Below, piece after piece: positions 17,579 to 27,215 of a stretch of 64,000 bases of DNA; positions within the stretch are counted from its first letter, which is position 1; each line of letters starts with the position of its first letter. Location: positions 124,001-188,000 of the forward strand of contig NZ_FNBP01000005.1 of NCBI RefSeq assembly GCF_900102535.1. Reading direction: 5' to 3'. The DNA is from Sulfitobacter delicatus (GTDB taxonomy: Bacteria; Pseudomonadota; Alphaproteobacteria; Rhodobacterales; Rhodobacteraceae). The notes below the pieces were generated by a model. That model saw only the letters and a list, made by a program, of their open reading frames with translations, had not been told where the DNA came from and searched no databases. The translations under genes and the position numbers were made by a program.

Positions 17579-18532
17579 TCAGGCCAGCCCCAGCTTTCGG
17601 TTACGCGCCTCGCGCAGACGCGCAAAGTCATCGCCTGCGTGGTAGGACGACCGCGTGAGCGGCGTCGAGGAAACCATCAAGAACCCTTTGCCATAGGCCG
17701 CTTTTTCGTAAGAAGCGAATTCATCCGGCGTCACAAAACGGTCCAACGCGTGATGCTTTGGCGTCGGCTGCAAATACTGACCGATGGTCAGGAAATCGAT
17801 GTCGGCGGCGCGCATGTCTTCCATGACCTGAATGACCGCTTGGCGGTCTTCGCCCAAGCCCACCATGATACCCGATTTGGTGAACATCGACGGATCGAGT
17901 TCTTTCACGCGCTGCAACAGCCGCAAGGAATGGAAGTAGCGCGCGCCGGGACGCACCTCGGGGTAAAGACCCGGCACCGTCTCAAGGTTGTGGTTGAACA
18001 CATCAGGGCGCGCTTCGACGACCTTTTCCAACGCCTCGGGGCCGCAGCGGATGAAATCGGGTGTCAGGATTTCGATCGTAGTCTCGGGGCTGCGGTGGCG
18101 CACGGCGCGGATGGTCTGGGCAAAATGCTCGGCCCCACCATCCTCAATATCGTCGCGGTCCACTGAGGTGATGACCACATGGTTCAGACCCAGTTTCGCC
18201 ACCGCATCGGCGACGCGGCCGGGCTCGAAGACATCCAGATCTTCGGGCGGCTTGCCGGTGGCGATGTTGCAGAAGGTACAGGCGCGGGTGCAGACTTCGC
18301 CCATGATCATCATCGTGGCGTGGCCTTGGCTCCAGCACTCGCCGACATTGGGGCAGCCCGCCTCTTCGCAAACCGTGGTCAGCTTGTTGTCGCGCATGAT
18401 CCGCGCCGTCTCGGCATAGCCCTTGCCGCCCGGTGCCTTGACCCGGATCCAGCTCGGCTTTTTCGGCTGGGCATTGTCAGGCTTGCGCGCTTTTTCGGGG
18501 TGGCGCTGTTCAGGTATCTTCAGATCGCGCAT
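17579..18532 (-). CDS. lipA: Lipoyl synthase
   Basis: This 317-residue radical-SAM enzyme inserts two sulfurs into octanoyl groups on the E2 and H proteins. The auxiliary cluster cysteines are in [12 protein letters not shown] (about residues 58 to 69), and the SAM cluster motif is [10 protein letters not shown] (about 84 to 93). The C-terminal [10 protein letters not shown] contains the conserved RSSYHA serine. Length is normal. It is convergent with the dihaem cytochrome gene, and 241 bases separate it from the divergent peroxiredoxin. Confidence 0.97.
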   Translation of the reverse strand: MRDLKIPEQRHPEKARKPDNAQPKKPSWIRVKAPGGKGYAETARIMRDNKLTTVCEEAGCPNVGECWSQGHATMMIMGEVCTRACTFCNIATGKPPEDLDVFEPGRVADAVAKLGLNHVVITSVDRDDIEDGGAEHFAQTIRAVRHRSPETTIEILTPDFIRCGPEALEKVVEARPDVFNHNLETVPGLYPEVRPGARYFHSLRLLQRVKELDPSMFTKSGIMVGLGEDRQAVIQVMEDMRAADIDFLTIGQYLQPTPKHHALDRFVTPDEFASYEKAAYGKGFLMVSSTPLTRSSYHAGDDFARLREARNRKLGLA

Positions 18533-18773
18533 GGCTGGCCTCTGATCATTGTGTCGCTTCTCCTTAGCATAGTCACCACGTCGATGACCACCAGCCTAGC
18601 TGTTTGCCCCCGCAAGGCTGCCATGCATGGCCTGCAACGGTCTACCCCGCTGTTTCTAAATAAGATTAACCTTACCCCGAAGAACCGTGCAGTTGCAGCA
18701 TTGCGCCCGTTGATTGGCCTTCTTATATCCGCTAGGAGCCCACGAAGAATCTAATCCGAGAAAGAGAGACGCA

Positions 18774-19322
18774 ATGAAACCCGGTATTCAAGTTCCCAAC
18801 GTCACCTTCAAAACGCGCGTGCGCGATGAAAGCATCGAGGGGTCCAACCCCTTCCGCTGGGAAGACAAAACCAGCGATGATTTCTTCAAGGGCAAACGCG
18901 TCGTCCTGTTCTCCCTCCCCGGTGCCTTTACGCCCACTTGCAGCACCTACCAGCTGCCCGGTTTCGAGAACAACTTTGCCGCATTCCAAGAGCAGGGCAT
19001 CGACGCGATCTATTGCCTGTCGGTGAATGACAGCTTTGTCATGAACAAGTGGAAAGAGATGCAGGACGTCAAGAACATTGACGTGATCCCTGACGGTTCG
19101 GGCGAGTTCACCCGCCGCATGGGCATGTTGGTCGCCAAAGACAACTTGGGCTTCGGCGCGCGCAGCTGGCGCTATGCCGCCATCGTCAACGACGGCAAAA
19201 TCGAAGCTTGGTTCGAAGAGCCCGGCATCTGCGACAACCACAGCGAAGACCCTTACGGTGTTTCCAGCCCAGAAAACGTGCTGGAATACCTTGCCAATGA
19301 GCAGAAAACCGAAGCGGCATGA
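18774..19322 (+). CDS. Peroxiredoxin (Prx5 type)
   Basis: This 182-residue thiol peroxidase reduces hydrogen peroxide and alkyl hydroperoxides. The active site is FTPTCSTYQ with the peroxidatic Cys at residue 56, and a second Cys is at residue 81 (DAIYCLSVND). The start ATG at 18774 follows GAGAGA and gives the family N-terminus. It faces oxyR tail to tail across a short inverted repeat, so the locus groups peroxide defence genes (Prx, OxyR, catalase). Confidence 0.93.
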   Translation: MKPGIQVPNVTFKTRVRDESIEGSNPFRWEDKTSDDFFKGKRVVLFSLPGAFTPTCSTYQLPGFENNFAAFQEQGIDAIYCLSVNDSFVMNKWKEMQDVKNIDVIPDGSGEFTRRMGMLVAKDNLGFGARSWRYAAIVNDGKIEAWFEEPGICDNHSEDPYGVSSPENVLEYLANEQKTEAA

Positions 19323-19338
19323 GCCTGCTTTGACGATT

Positions 19339-19364
19339 GGATCAGGCCTGCACAGGCCTGATCC
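19339..19364. terminator. Inverted repeat between convergent peroxiredoxin and oxyR
   Basis: GGATCAGGCCTG and CAGGCCTGATCC are 12-base perfect arms separated by CA. It sits 17 bases after the peroxiredoxin stop and 20 bases after the oxyR stop on the other strand. No T-run follows either way, so termination would be weak or factor-dependent. Confidence 0.45.
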
Positions 19365-19383
19365 CCCCCGACCGGGCTGCGCT

Positions 19384-20301
19384 TTACAGTGAATTGCGCA
19401 TCTGCCCCGTCAGCCCTTCCCCCACATCTTTTAAAGTCTCGGCCAGCTGCGTCACCCAGCCCCCTTCTGGCGTGCCCGCGCGGCGCACCAATCCGATCTG
19501 CCGCGCAGGTTCCGGCGCTGTAAAGCGGTGCAACCGCAACCCCGGCGCGGCATCCAGCTCTGTCCGCGCTGCAATCTCGGGCATCAGCGTCATGCCAAAC
19601 CCCGCCTCTACCAAACGCGACAGGGTCGCAAGCGAAGAAGCACCTGTGTGAATGCCCGCCTGCGTCCGGTCGCGCTGGCAAACCTCCAGCGCCTGATCCG
19701 TTAGGCAATGCCCGTCTTCAAGCAACATCAGTGGTGTGCGGTTCAGATCCGTCGGGCGCGTCACCACCGGCCCCGCCATACGCTCTGCCGAGCCTGCCAG
19801 CAGAAACCGGTCTTCAAACAGCGGCGTTTCAGCAAGGCCTTGTTCCCCCGCTGGCAAGGCCATGACGGCAGCATCCAGCGCGCCATTGCGCAGATCGGCC
19901 AGCAACGCTTCGGTCTGCGCCTCCCGCACCTCCACCCGCAGCGAGATGTCCTGCGCCCGCAGCGCGGCGAGCACGCCGGGCAGAAGATAGGGCGCGACGG
20001 TGGGGATCAGGCCGAGGTTCAATGTGCCTGCCAGACCGACTTGGGCCCGCGCAGACGCCTCCAGCAAGCGCGCCTGTCGCAAAATATCCTCCGCCCGGGC
20101 CAGCACTTCTCGACCAAGTGGGGTCAGGACGGAGGCGCGGCTCTGCCGTTCGATCAATCGCCCGCCAAGACTTTGTTCTAACGTGCGAATCTGCACAGAC
20201 AGCGCGGGCTGCGAGATGTGACAGGCCTCCGCCGCGCGGCCAAAGTTGCCGAGCGTGGCGAGGGCGCGGAAGTATTCCAGTTGTTTCAATGTAAAATTCA
20301 T
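19384..20301 (-). CDS. oxyR: LysR-family peroxide sensor OxyR
   Basis: This 305-residue regulator has the LysR helix-turn-helix ([20 protein letters not shown], residues 19 to 38) and an effector domain with the redox pair Cys199 and Cys208 in the motif [13 protein letters not shown], numbered exactly as in E. coli OxyR. A disulfide between them switches the protein on. It is divergent from katA with 94 bases between start codons, so it likely controls both itself and the catalase from the shared region. Confidence 0.95.
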   Translation of the reverse strand: MNFTLKQLEYFRALATLGNFGRAAEACHISQPALSVQIRTLEQSLGGRLIERQSRASVLTPLGREVLARAEDILRQARLLEASARAQVGLAGTLNLGLIPTVAPYLLPGVLAALRAQDISLRVEVREAQTEALLADLRNGALDAAVMALPAGEQGLAETPLFEDRFLLAGSAERMAGPVVTRPTDLNRTPLMLLEDGHCLTDQALEVCQRDRTQAGIHTGASSLATLSRLVEAGFGMTLMPEIAARTELDAAPGLRLHRFTAPEPARQIGLVRRAGTPEGGWVTQLAETLKDVGEGLTGQMRNSL

Positions 20302-20336
20302 AACCTTTACCTATCGAAGCGGTACAAAACTGCAAT
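20300..20336. promoter_or_regulatory. Candidate OxyR-binding site between oxyR and katA
   Basis: ATAACCTTTACCTAT at 20300 to 20314 matches the OxyR half-element (ATAG-N7-CTAT) except for one base. Seven bases later GTACAAAACTGCAAT is a weaker second half. The spacing equals that of the E. coli consensus. The element overlaps the oxyR start codon, which would fit autorepression plus katA activation, but the assignment is by pattern only. Confidence 0.45.
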
Positions 20337-20395
20337 TGGAAATTATCGCACTAATCGGCCATCCTCCCCTCAGACAAACCAGAGGGGACCCCGAG

Positions 20396-21892
20396 ATGAG
20401 CAAACGTCTGACCACCACCGCCGGCGCACCGATGCCGACCAATGACACCAGCAAGACCGCAGGCAGCCGCGGCCCGATCCTGCTGGACGATTACCAGTTG
20501 ATCGAAAAGCTCGCCCACCAGAACCGCGAGCGTATTCCCGAGCGTGCCGTTCATGCCAAAGGCTGGGGCGCCGAAGGCACCTTTACCGTCACCCATGACA
20601 TCAGCGAATACAGCTGTGCCGCGATTTTCTCTCAGGTCGGCAAAACCTGCGAAATCCTGTCGCGCTGGTCCACCGTTGCGGGCGAATTGGGCGCAGCAGA
20701 CAGCGAACGCGACGTGCGCGGCTTTTCGGTGAAATTCTACACCGAAGAAGGCAATTGGGACGTGGTTGGCAACAACACCCCGATCTTCTTTGTCCGCGAC
20801 GCCTATAAGTTCCCCGACTTCATCCGCACCCAGAAACGCCACCCGCGCACCAACCTGCGCTCACCCGAGGCGATGTTCGACTTCTGGGCCGCGCAGCCTG
20901 AATCGGTCCACCAAGTCACCATCCTGATGTCCGACCGTGGCATCCCGGTGAACCCGATGCATATGCACGGCTACGGCAGTCACACCTATTCGATGTGGAA
21001 CGCCAAGGGCGAGCGTCACTGGGTGAAATTCCACTTCCGCTGTCAGCAGGAAATCCGCAACCGCAGCAACGAGGAAGCTGAAGAGCTGATCGGGTCCACA
21101 CGCGAGAACTTCCAAGAGGACCTCTTTAACGCGATCGAGGGCGGCGATTACCCGAAATGGGAACTCAACATCCAAGTTATGCCCGAGGAAGAGGCCGAGA
21201 CCTGCGGCTTTAATCCATTTGATCTGACCAAAGTCTGGCCACACGGGGACTACCCGCTGATCCCGGTCGGCATGTTGGAGTTCAACCGCAACCCCGACAA
21301 CTACTTCCAGAGCATCGAAAACGCGGCCTATTCGCCGTCTAACAAGATCCCTGGCATCGGTTTCTCACCCGATAAGATGTTGCAAGCACGGGTGTTTTCC
21401 TATGCCGATGCGCACCGCTACCGTTTAGGCACGCATTACGAGGCCCTGCCCGCCAATGCGCCAAAGGCGGCACCAATGCACCACTACCACAAGGACGGCA
21501 CCATGCGGTTCTTCCCGCAGCAGACCGGCCACCCGGATGCCTATTACGAGCCGAACCAATATGAGGAATCGGCCCGCCCCGACCCATCGGTGATGGAACC
21601 ACCGCTGCGCATTTCGGGCGATGCCGACCGCTATGTGCAAGAAGAGTCGGACGCCGATTATATCCAGCCGCGCAAGCTCTACCTTGAGGTTTTCGACCAA
21701 GGCCAGCGCGACCGGCTGCACGCGAATATGGCCGGTGCCATGGCTCCCTGTTCGCAGTCGGTCAAGGAACGCTGGTACGCAGTGCTCGAGAAGGTGCATC
21801 CCGACTATGCCGCCGGGGTCCGCGCTGCTTGCGAGAAGGACGAGGTGGCGATTTCCGTGACGGATGAAACGCCAACCAAAGTCGCTGAATAA
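20396..21892 (+). CDS. katA: Catalase (clade 3, small subunit)
   Basis: This 498-residue monofunctional haem catalase dismutates hydrogen peroxide. The distal His lies in [12 protein letters not shown], the distal Asn in [11 protein letters not shown], and the proximal haem-ligand Tyr in [14 protein letters not shown]. The ATG at 20396 follows a purine-rich GAGGGGACCCCGAG and gives the family N-terminus ([12 protein letters not shown]). Length is typical of the clade 3 NADPH-binding group. It is driven from the region shared with oxyR. Confidence 0.97.
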   Translation: MSKRLTTTAGAPMPTNDTSKTAGSRGPILLDDYQLIEKLAHQNRERIPERAVHAKGWGAEGTFTVTHDISEYSCAAIFSQVGKTCEILSRWSTVAGELGAADSERDVRGFSVKFYTEEGNWDVVGNNTPIFFVRDAYKFPDFIRTQKRHPRTNLRSPEAMFDFWAAQPESVHQVTILMSDRGIPVNPMHMHGYGSHTYSMWNAKGERHWVKFHFRCQQEIRNRSNEEAEELIGSTRENFQEDLFNAIEGGDYPKWELNIQVMPEEEAETCGFNPFDLTKVWPHGDYPLIPVGMLEFNRNPDNYFQSIENAAYSPSNKIPGIGFSPDKMLQARVFSYADAHRYRLGTHYEALPANAPKAAPMHHYHKDGTMRFFPQQTGHPDAYYEPNQYEESARPDPSVMEPPLRISGDADRYVQEESDADYIQPRKLYLEVFDQGQRDRLHANMAGAMAPCSQSVKERWYAVLEKVHPDYAAGVRAACEKDEVAISVTDETPTKVAE

Positions 21893-21899
21893 TACATTT

Positions 21900-21929
21900 G
21901 GGGCGGCGGGCTCTTGGCTCCGCCGCCCC
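21900..21929. terminator. GC-rich hairpin terminator between katA and the DUF6456 gene
   Basis: GGGGCGGCGG and CCGCCGCCCC form a 10-bp stem around a 10-base loop, 7 bases after the katA stop. GTTCTT follows on the + strand. The convergent gene ends at 21934, so the hairpin likely serves both genes. Confidence 0.75.
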
Positions 21930-21933
21930 GTTC

Positions 21934-23058
21934 TTATCCGATCATCGGCCCGCCGGGCCCGACGGTCTCATCATAATGCCGCTTTAGCCGCATGAGCGCG
22001 ATCCGCAGCACGATCTTGCCTGATCGCGCCGACCAGCCGAGCCGCTTTTCCGTGGTTTCCAGCCCTTCCAGATAGCAGCAGCAACGCAGCACCACATCCG
22101 ATAGCCCGGGGCCAAGTTCTGCCATCGCATCGGCCACCCGTTTGCGCGCTTCGGCTGCTGCCATAGCACCGGAATTACCGCCCCTTGCAGGGGTAGATGC
22201 CCCCGGCGTCAGGAAATGATCCCAGTTCTGCCCCACCTGCGCGCCCATCTGAGCCAATTCGAAATCCTCGCGCAACTGCTCCCCGGCGTGGACAAGGGCA
22301 TCGTCCAGAAAGGGCGCGCCGCTTTTATCGCGCCGTCGGGCTAAGGCGGTCAGCGGGCTGTCCGAAAGGTGATAGCGGTTGCGCCCGCGCGCCGGCTCCA
22401 CTTCTTCAGCCGTGCCTCCCCAACCTGCGTCCAGCCCGGCAAAACCCGCTTGATCTTCGGCAAAGCCTCCCGCCCGCTCTGGCGTGCCCTGCTCCTCAGC
22501 CAAACGGCGCAGCGCTCCGCGGCCTGCATTGGTAATCCGGTACCGGGTAACCCGCCCCGCCGGGCCGGGCGCGATCCAATCTTTCAAGGCCATCGCCTGT
22601 GCGACAGCGGCGTCCACTACAGCCGTACGTGCGCCGGGCCCGCTTTCGGTCTCGCGCACCACCACCGCCTTTTCCATGCCCTCTGCCACGGCCAATACCG
22701 CACCGGTCTCGCGCAGACGTCGCAAGACACGCAGTGCTTCGAATGCAAAGGTCTTTTCATCGGGAAGTCTGGGGGAGGTCTTGGTCATCATGGCGGCCTT
22801 TCCTGCTTTGGGAACGGCAGTCTTTTGGCACCCAGGGCGCAGCGCCCCGAGCCGACGCAGCGCGGCATCTACCAGCGGATCATCGCGCCGGGTTTCGATG
22901 CGGCGGATTTGGCGCATGATCGTCGAGGCATGACACCCCGCTTGCCGGGCCAAAGCCCGGATCGGAGCGCCCGCTTCGGTATGTGCCAGATAGTGCAGCG
23001 CCCCATCCGGCACCCATCCCGGCAGGGAGATCTGATCGGTGTGATATTGCGCCTTCAA
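21934..23058 (-). CDS. DUF6456 protein with N-terminal helix-turn-helix-like region
   Basis: This 374-residue protein is of a family conserved in Rhodobacteraceae. The first 65 residues look like a homeodomain-like helix-turn-helix (GAPIRALARQAGCHASTIMRQIRRIE). The C-terminal part carries the DUF6456 pattern (NRYHLSDSPLTALARRRDKSG, then QLREDFELAQMGAQVGQNWD). It is probably DNA-binding. It is divergent from the DUF6477 gene, with 246 bases between. No function is established that I know of. Confidence 0.7.
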   Translation of the reverse strand: MKAQYHTDQISLPGWVPDGALHYLAHTEAGAPIRALARQAGCHASTIMRQIRRIETRRDDPLVDAALRRLGALRPGCQKTAVPKAGKAAMMTKTSPRLPDEKTFAFEALRVLRRLRETGAVLAVAEGMEKAVVVRETESGPGARTAVVDAAVAQAMALKDWIAPGPAGRVTRYRITNAGRGALRRLAEEQGTPERAGGFAEDQAGFAGLDAGWGGTAEEVEPARGRNRYHLSDSPLTALARRRDKSGAPFLDDALVHAGEQLREDFELAQMGAQVGQNWDHFLTPGASTPARGGNSGAMAAAEARKRVADAMAELGPGLSDVVLRCCCYLEGLETTEKRLGWSARSGKIVLRIALMRLKRHYDETVGPGGPMIG

Positions 23059-23099
23059 TTGACTGCCACTTCCATGTTTGGCGGGCCCAAACCGGGGAG

Positions 23100-23120
23100 T
23101 TATCCCCAGAGTTATTCACA
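23100..23120. promoter_or_regulatory. Two DnaA-box-like nonamers upstream of the DUF6456 gene
   Basis: TTATCCCCA (one mismatch to the DnaA box TTATCCACA) and TTATTCACA (fits TTATNCACA) lie in direct orientation 12 bases apart. They sit in the 246-base gap between two divergent genes. No replication genes are near. Confidence 0.3.
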
Positions 23121-23304
23121 AAGTATGAACGCTTTGGTTACCCGTTCGTTAAAATTGTTCGGTTTGGTCATGATTGTTTCCAAAAGATAAACAGCGGTGA
23201 AACTGCCGTACGGCGGGAGCGGCGATCGCGCAACACCCGGCAAGGTTGTGACAGACTTTGTCGATACGGGTGATTCCCCACCCTGCCGCAACGGAGTGTT
23301 TGCC

Positions 23305-23607
23305 ATGCAAGATCTGCTTTCCATGCTCAACAAACTGCACCGCCCGCGCCTGCTGATGCGCGCTGCACGGATCGGCGCGGAAGAGTACCGCCGCACGACC
23401 CATTTGCCGCGCATCCTCGGCTTTGGCGTGTTGCCGCGCCACGGGACGGCGCTGTTCAAGCTGATGGAGATCGAGGCCGAGCTTAATGCCCAGCGCAAGA
23501 TTGGCGACGCAGGCTACAGCCTCGTGCGCCACGTCGATGTGCTGATCGCCATGGTGGGCGAGGCCCGCTTCCTGAAGTCAGCAACCGACCTCGCACCGGC
23601 GGAGTGA
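23305..23607 (+). CDS. DUF6477 family protein
   Basis: This 100-residue protein begins MQDLLSMLNKLHRPRLLMRAAR and has the RRTTHLPRILGFGVLPRHGTAL stretch, both typical of a short family of unknown function found in Rhodobacteraceae. I chose the ATG at 23305 because the upstream extension is not family-like. It is divergent from the DUF6456 gene and faces the MttB gene at its end. Confidence 0.7.
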   Translation: MQDLLSMLNKLHRPRLLMRAARIGAEEYRRTTHLPRILGFGVLPRHGTALFKLMEIEAELNAQRKIGDAGYSLVRHVDVLIAMVGEARFLKSATDLAPAE

Positions 23608-23634
23608 TCGTCAGCAGGGCTAACCGCCCAGCGC

Positions 23635-25173
23635 TTAGGTAAAGCTGTCAGGTTCCGCGGCTTTGCGTTCGGCCACGAAGGCGTCCAGCGCCTCACGAAT
23701 GGCCGGATCGAGCTCGGGTTGCTGATAGTCACCCAACAGTTTCTCGACCCGTGCAGTGGCGAGGCTTTGCGTATCGCGCGCGCCTTCGTCTGACCATGTC
23801 TCAAAAGGTTTGTAATCCAGCAGGTCCGACTTCCAGAACGCCTCGCGGAAGTTGTTCTGCGTATGGGCGCAGCCAAGGTAATGCCCCCCCGGCCCAACTT
23901 CGCGGATTGCATCCATGGCTTGTGCGTTCTCGTCGATCTCCACCCCCCGGGCAAGATGATGCAGGGTGCCCAACTGGTCGGCGTCCATGACAAATTTCTC
24001 AAAAGACGACACCAGCCCCCCTTCCAGCCAGCCACAGGCATGCAGCATGAAGTTCACACCCGAGAGCAGCCCCATGTTCAAACTGTTCGAGGTTTCATAA
24101 GCCGCCTGCGCATCGGGCAGTTTCGAGCCATTGAACGACCCAGCGCTCCGATACGGCAAGTTGAGCCGCCGCGCCAGTTGCCCAGCGCCATAGGTGATAT
24201 GCGCAGCCTCCGGCGTGCCAAAGGTCGGCGCCCCGCTGTTCATGTCGATGGAGGTCACAAAGGCCCCCATGATGACCGGCGCACCGGGTCGGACAAGCTG
24301 GCTATAGGCGATCCCGGCCAATGTCTCTGCCAGTACCTGCGTCAGCGTACCTGCGACACTCACCGGCGCCATTGCCCCCCCGACGATGAACGGCGAGATG
24401 ATGCAGGCCTGATTGTTCTCGGCATAGACCTTCAGCGCGCCCATCATCACGTCATCAAACGTCATCGGTGAGTTGATGTTAATGAGCGAGGTCATCACCG
24501 TGTTGTCTTGCACAAACTGCTCGCCAAAGAGCACCCCACACATATCGACAGAATCCTGCGCCCGCGACGGTTCGGTCACCGATCCCATGAAGGGCTTGTC
24601 GCTCAGCGTCATATGGGCATGCAGCATATCGAGGTGGCGTTTGTTCACCGGGATGTCGGTCGGCTCGCAAACCGTCCCGCCTGAGTGGTGCAGCCATTTT
24701 GACATATAGCCCAGCTTCACGAACTTTTCGAAATCCGCCATCGTGGCATAGCGGCGCCCCCCGGCGGCATCGCGCACAAAGGGCGGGCCGTAGACAGGCG
24801 CGAGGACAAGGCTCTTGCCCCCTATGACGACGTCACGCTCCCGGTTGCGCGCCACTTGGGTGATCGTGGACGGTGCCGTGGCGCAGAGCTTGCGTGCCAG
24901 CCCCCGCGGGATGCGCACCCGCTCCCCCTGCACATCGGCCCCGGCCTCACGCCACAGCGCCAGCGCATCGGGGTTGTCGGGGAAATTCACACCGATCTCT
25001 TCAAGCACCGTGTCGGCGTTATGCTCAATGATCTCCAGCGCCTCTTCGCTTAGCACTTCGAAGTTCGGGATATTGCGCTCGATGTAGCGTGCCGTCTCGA
25101 ATGACACCGCCGAGCGTGCCGCCCGCCGTGCCGCTCCGCCCCCGCCGCGCGTCCGCCGTGCTGATTCCGCCAT
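23635..25173 (-). CDS. Trimethylamine methyltransferase (MttB) family protein, non-pyrrolysine type
   Basis: This 512-residue protein (start at 25173, preceded by GGAAGGG) belongs to the large MttB superfamily. It is read without an in-frame amber codon, so it is a non-pyrrolysine member. Such proteins include the glycine betaine demethylase MtgB and many marine bacterial homologues of unsettled substrate. Motifs such as DAAGGRRYATMADFEKFVKL and YRSAGSFNGSKLPDAQAAYE support the family. No corrinoid protein or second methyltransferase gene is nearby, so the electron/methyl acceptor partner is missing from view. Confidence 0.85.
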   Translation of the reverse strand: MAESARRTRGGGGAARRAARSAVSFETARYIERNIPNFEVLSEEALEIIEHNADTVLEEIGVNFPDNPDALALWREAGADVQGERVRIPRGLARKLCATAPSTITQVARNRERDVVIGGKSLVLAPVYGPPFVRDAAGGRRYATMADFEKFVKLGYMSKWLHHSGGTVCEPTDIPVNKRHLDMLHAHMTLSDKPFMGSVTEPSRAQDSVDMCGVLFGEQFVQDNTVMTSLININSPMTFDDVMMGALKVYAENNQACIISPFIVGGAMAPVSVAGTLTQVLAETLAGIAYSQLVRPGAPVIMGAFVTSIDMNSGAPTFGTPEAAHITYGAGQLARRLNLPYRSAGSFNGSKLPDAQAAYETSNSLNMGLLSGVNFMLHACGWLEGGLVSSFEKFVMDADQLGTLHHLARGVEIDENAQAMDAIREVGPGGHYLGCAHTQNNFREAFWKSDLLDYKPFETWSDEGARDTQSLATARVEKLLGDYQQPELDPAIREALDAFVAERKAAEPDSFT

Positions 25174-25371
25174 GCTGTATCCCTTCCCGCAACTCTTGCC
25201 TGTCACTACCCCATTCCCAGCGCCCCCTTCGCGCAGATAACGCCCTCTAGCGGCAAAAAGCGACATCGCGGCCTCCCGTTGCGCCAAGGGGCAAGATTAT
25301 TCGCCGCAGCCCCCTGCGTAGAACGCCCTTGAGGCTTGCCAGCGGCCCCGTGCCGCCCTAATCACACCCCC

Positions 25372-26934
25372 ATGACAGATATCACCCATGACCGCCTTCT
25401 CATCATCGACTTCGGCAGCCAGGTCACGCAGCTTATCGCGCGCCGCCTGCGAGAGCTGAATGTCTATTGCGAAATTCACCCGTTCAACACGGTGGACGAT
25501 GCTTTCCTCAAGGATTTCGCGCCCAAGGCGGTGATCCTGTCGGGCGGCCCGTCTTCGGTGTTTGCCGAAGGCGCCCCGCTCCCGCCGCAGTCGGTCTTTG
25601 AGCTGGGCGTGCCTATCCTTGGCATCTGCTATGGCCAGCAGGTCATGATGCACTGCCTTGGCGGTCATGTGGAGCGCGGGCATGGCACGGCTGAGTTTGG
25701 CCGGGCTTTCGTGACCCCCACGGGCCAACAGCTTGAACTGCTCGAAGGCTGGTTCGCCACCGATCGCGAACAGGTCTGGATGAGCCACGGCGACCACGTC
25801 AGCAAAATCGCACCGGGGTTCGAGGTCTATGGCACCTCCCCCAACGCGCCTTTCGCCATCACCGGCGATGTGTCGCGCAACTTCTACGCGGTGCAGTTCC
25901 ACCCCGAGGTGCACCACACCCCCAATGGCCCGCGCCTTTATGAGAACTTCGTGCGTCTTGCGGGCTTCAAGGGCGACTGGACCATGAGCGCTTACCGCGA
26001 CGAGGCGATTGCCGCGATCCGGGAACAGGTCGGCGACCAGAAGGTGATCTGTGGTCTGTCGGGTGGCGTTGATAGCTCCGTCGCTGCTGTGCTGATCCAC
26101 GAAGCAATTGGTGACCAGCTGACTTGCGTCTTTGTTGACCACGGTCTGCTGCGCAAGGGCGAGGCCGAAGAGGTTGTCACCATGTTCCGCGACCATTACA
26201 ACATGCCGCTGATCCACGCCGATGAGCAGGAGTTGTTCCTTGGTGAACTCGACGGCGTGTCGGACCCAGAGACCAAGCGCAAGATCATCGGCAAACTCTT
26301 TATCGACGTGTTCCAGAAACATGCGAAAGACGTGGGCGATGCGACCTTTTTGGCCCAAGGCACGCTTTACCCGGATGTGATCGAAAGCGTCAGCTTCTCT
26401 GGCGGTCCCTCGGTCACCATCAAGAGCCACCACAACGTTGGTGGCCTACCCGAGAAGATGGGCCTGAAACTGGTCGAGCCTCTGCGCGAGTTGTTCAAAG
26501 ACGAAGTGCGCGAGTTGGGCCGCGAGTTGGGTCTGCCGCCGAGCTTCATTGGCCGTCACCCCTTCCCCGGGCCGGGTCTTGCGATCCGCTGCCCCGGAGA
26601 GATCACCCGCGAGAAACTCGCCATCCTGCGCGAGGCCGATGCGGTCTATATCGACCAAATCCGCCGCCATGGTCTTTATGACGATATCTGGCAGGCATTC
26701 GTTGCGATCCTGCCGGTGCGCACCGTGGGCGTGATGGGCGATGGCCGCACCTATGATTTCGCCTGCGCCCTACGTGCGGTGACCTCGGTCGATGGGATGA
26801 CAGCGGACTATTACCCCTTCACCCATGACTTCCTTGGCGAGACCGCCACGCGGATCATCAACGAAGTGCCGGGCATCAACCGCGTCACCTATGACATCAC
26901 CTCGAAACCTCCGGGCACCATCGAGTGGGAATAA
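25372..26934 (+). CDS. guaA: GMP synthase (glutamine-hydrolysing)
   Basis: This 520-residue enzyme makes GMP from XMP, glutamine and ATP. The glutaminase Cys is in GICYGQQ (about residue 84), with the His-Glu pair near HPEVHH (about 180). The PP-loop is SGGVDSS near residue 227. The C-terminal dimerisation domain ends with [13 protein letters not shown], the standard GuaA terminus. I chose the ATG at 25372, which gives the usual length. Confidence 0.98.
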   Translation: MTDITHDRLLIIDFGSQVTQLIARRLRELNVYCEIHPFNTVDDAFLKDFAPKAVILSGGPSSVFAEGAPLPPQSVFELGVPILGICYGQQVMMHCLGGHVERGHGTAEFGRAFVTPTGQQLELLEGWFATDREQVWMSHGDHVSKIAPGFEVYGTSPNAPFAITGDVSRNFYAVQFHPEVHHTPNGPRLYENFVRLAGFKGDWTMSAYRDEAIAAIREQVGDQKVICGLSGGVDSSVAAVLIHEAIGDQLTCVFVDHGLLRKGEAEEVVTMFRDHYNMPLIHADEQELFLGELDGVSDPETKRKIIGKLFIDVFQKHAKDVGDATFLAQGTLYPDVIESVSFSGGPSVTIKSHHNVGGLPEKMGLKLVEPLRELFKDEVRELGRELGLPPSFIGRHPFPGPGLAIRCPGEITREKLAILREADAVYIDQIRRHGLYDDIWQAFVAILPVRTVGVMGDGRTYDFACALRAVTSVDGMTADYYPFTHDFLGETATRIINEVPGINRVTYDITSKPPGTIEWE

Positions 26935-26936
26935 GT

Positions 26937-27215
26937 ATGAAGGTGGCCCTTACCGGCCACCTTCGCTGCGCGGATCAGGCCGAAGCCGACCGTGTGATGG
27001 CAGGGCTTGAGACACATACACGCCTGACCCGCGCCGAGCCCGGCTGCCTCAGCTTCGACGTCACCCCAACAAACGATCCGCTGGTCTGGCATGTCGCTGA
27101 GCTTTTCACCGACCGCGCCGCCTTTGACGCCCATCAGGCCCGCGCCGGGGCGTCTGACTGGGCCAAGCTGACCGCCGGGATCAAACGCGATTACGGGATT
27201 ACGGAGATCCCATGA
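26937..27215 (+). CDS. Small antibiotic-biosynthesis-monooxygenase-fold protein
   Basis: This 92-residue protein starts two bases after the guaA stop. It has the ABM dimeric ferredoxin-like pattern (GHLRCADQAEADRVMAGL, then ETHTRLTRAEPGCLSFDV and WHVAELFTDRAAFDAHQ). Such proteins act as small cofactor-free oxygenases or binding proteins. The substrate is unknown. It overlaps the DMT transporter gene by ATGA and probably shares the guaA transcript. Confidence 0.8.
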   Translation: MKVALTGHLRCADQAEADRVMAGLETHTRLTRAEPGCLSFDVTPTNDPLVWHVAELFTDRAAFDAHQARAGASDWAKLTAGIKRDYGITEIP

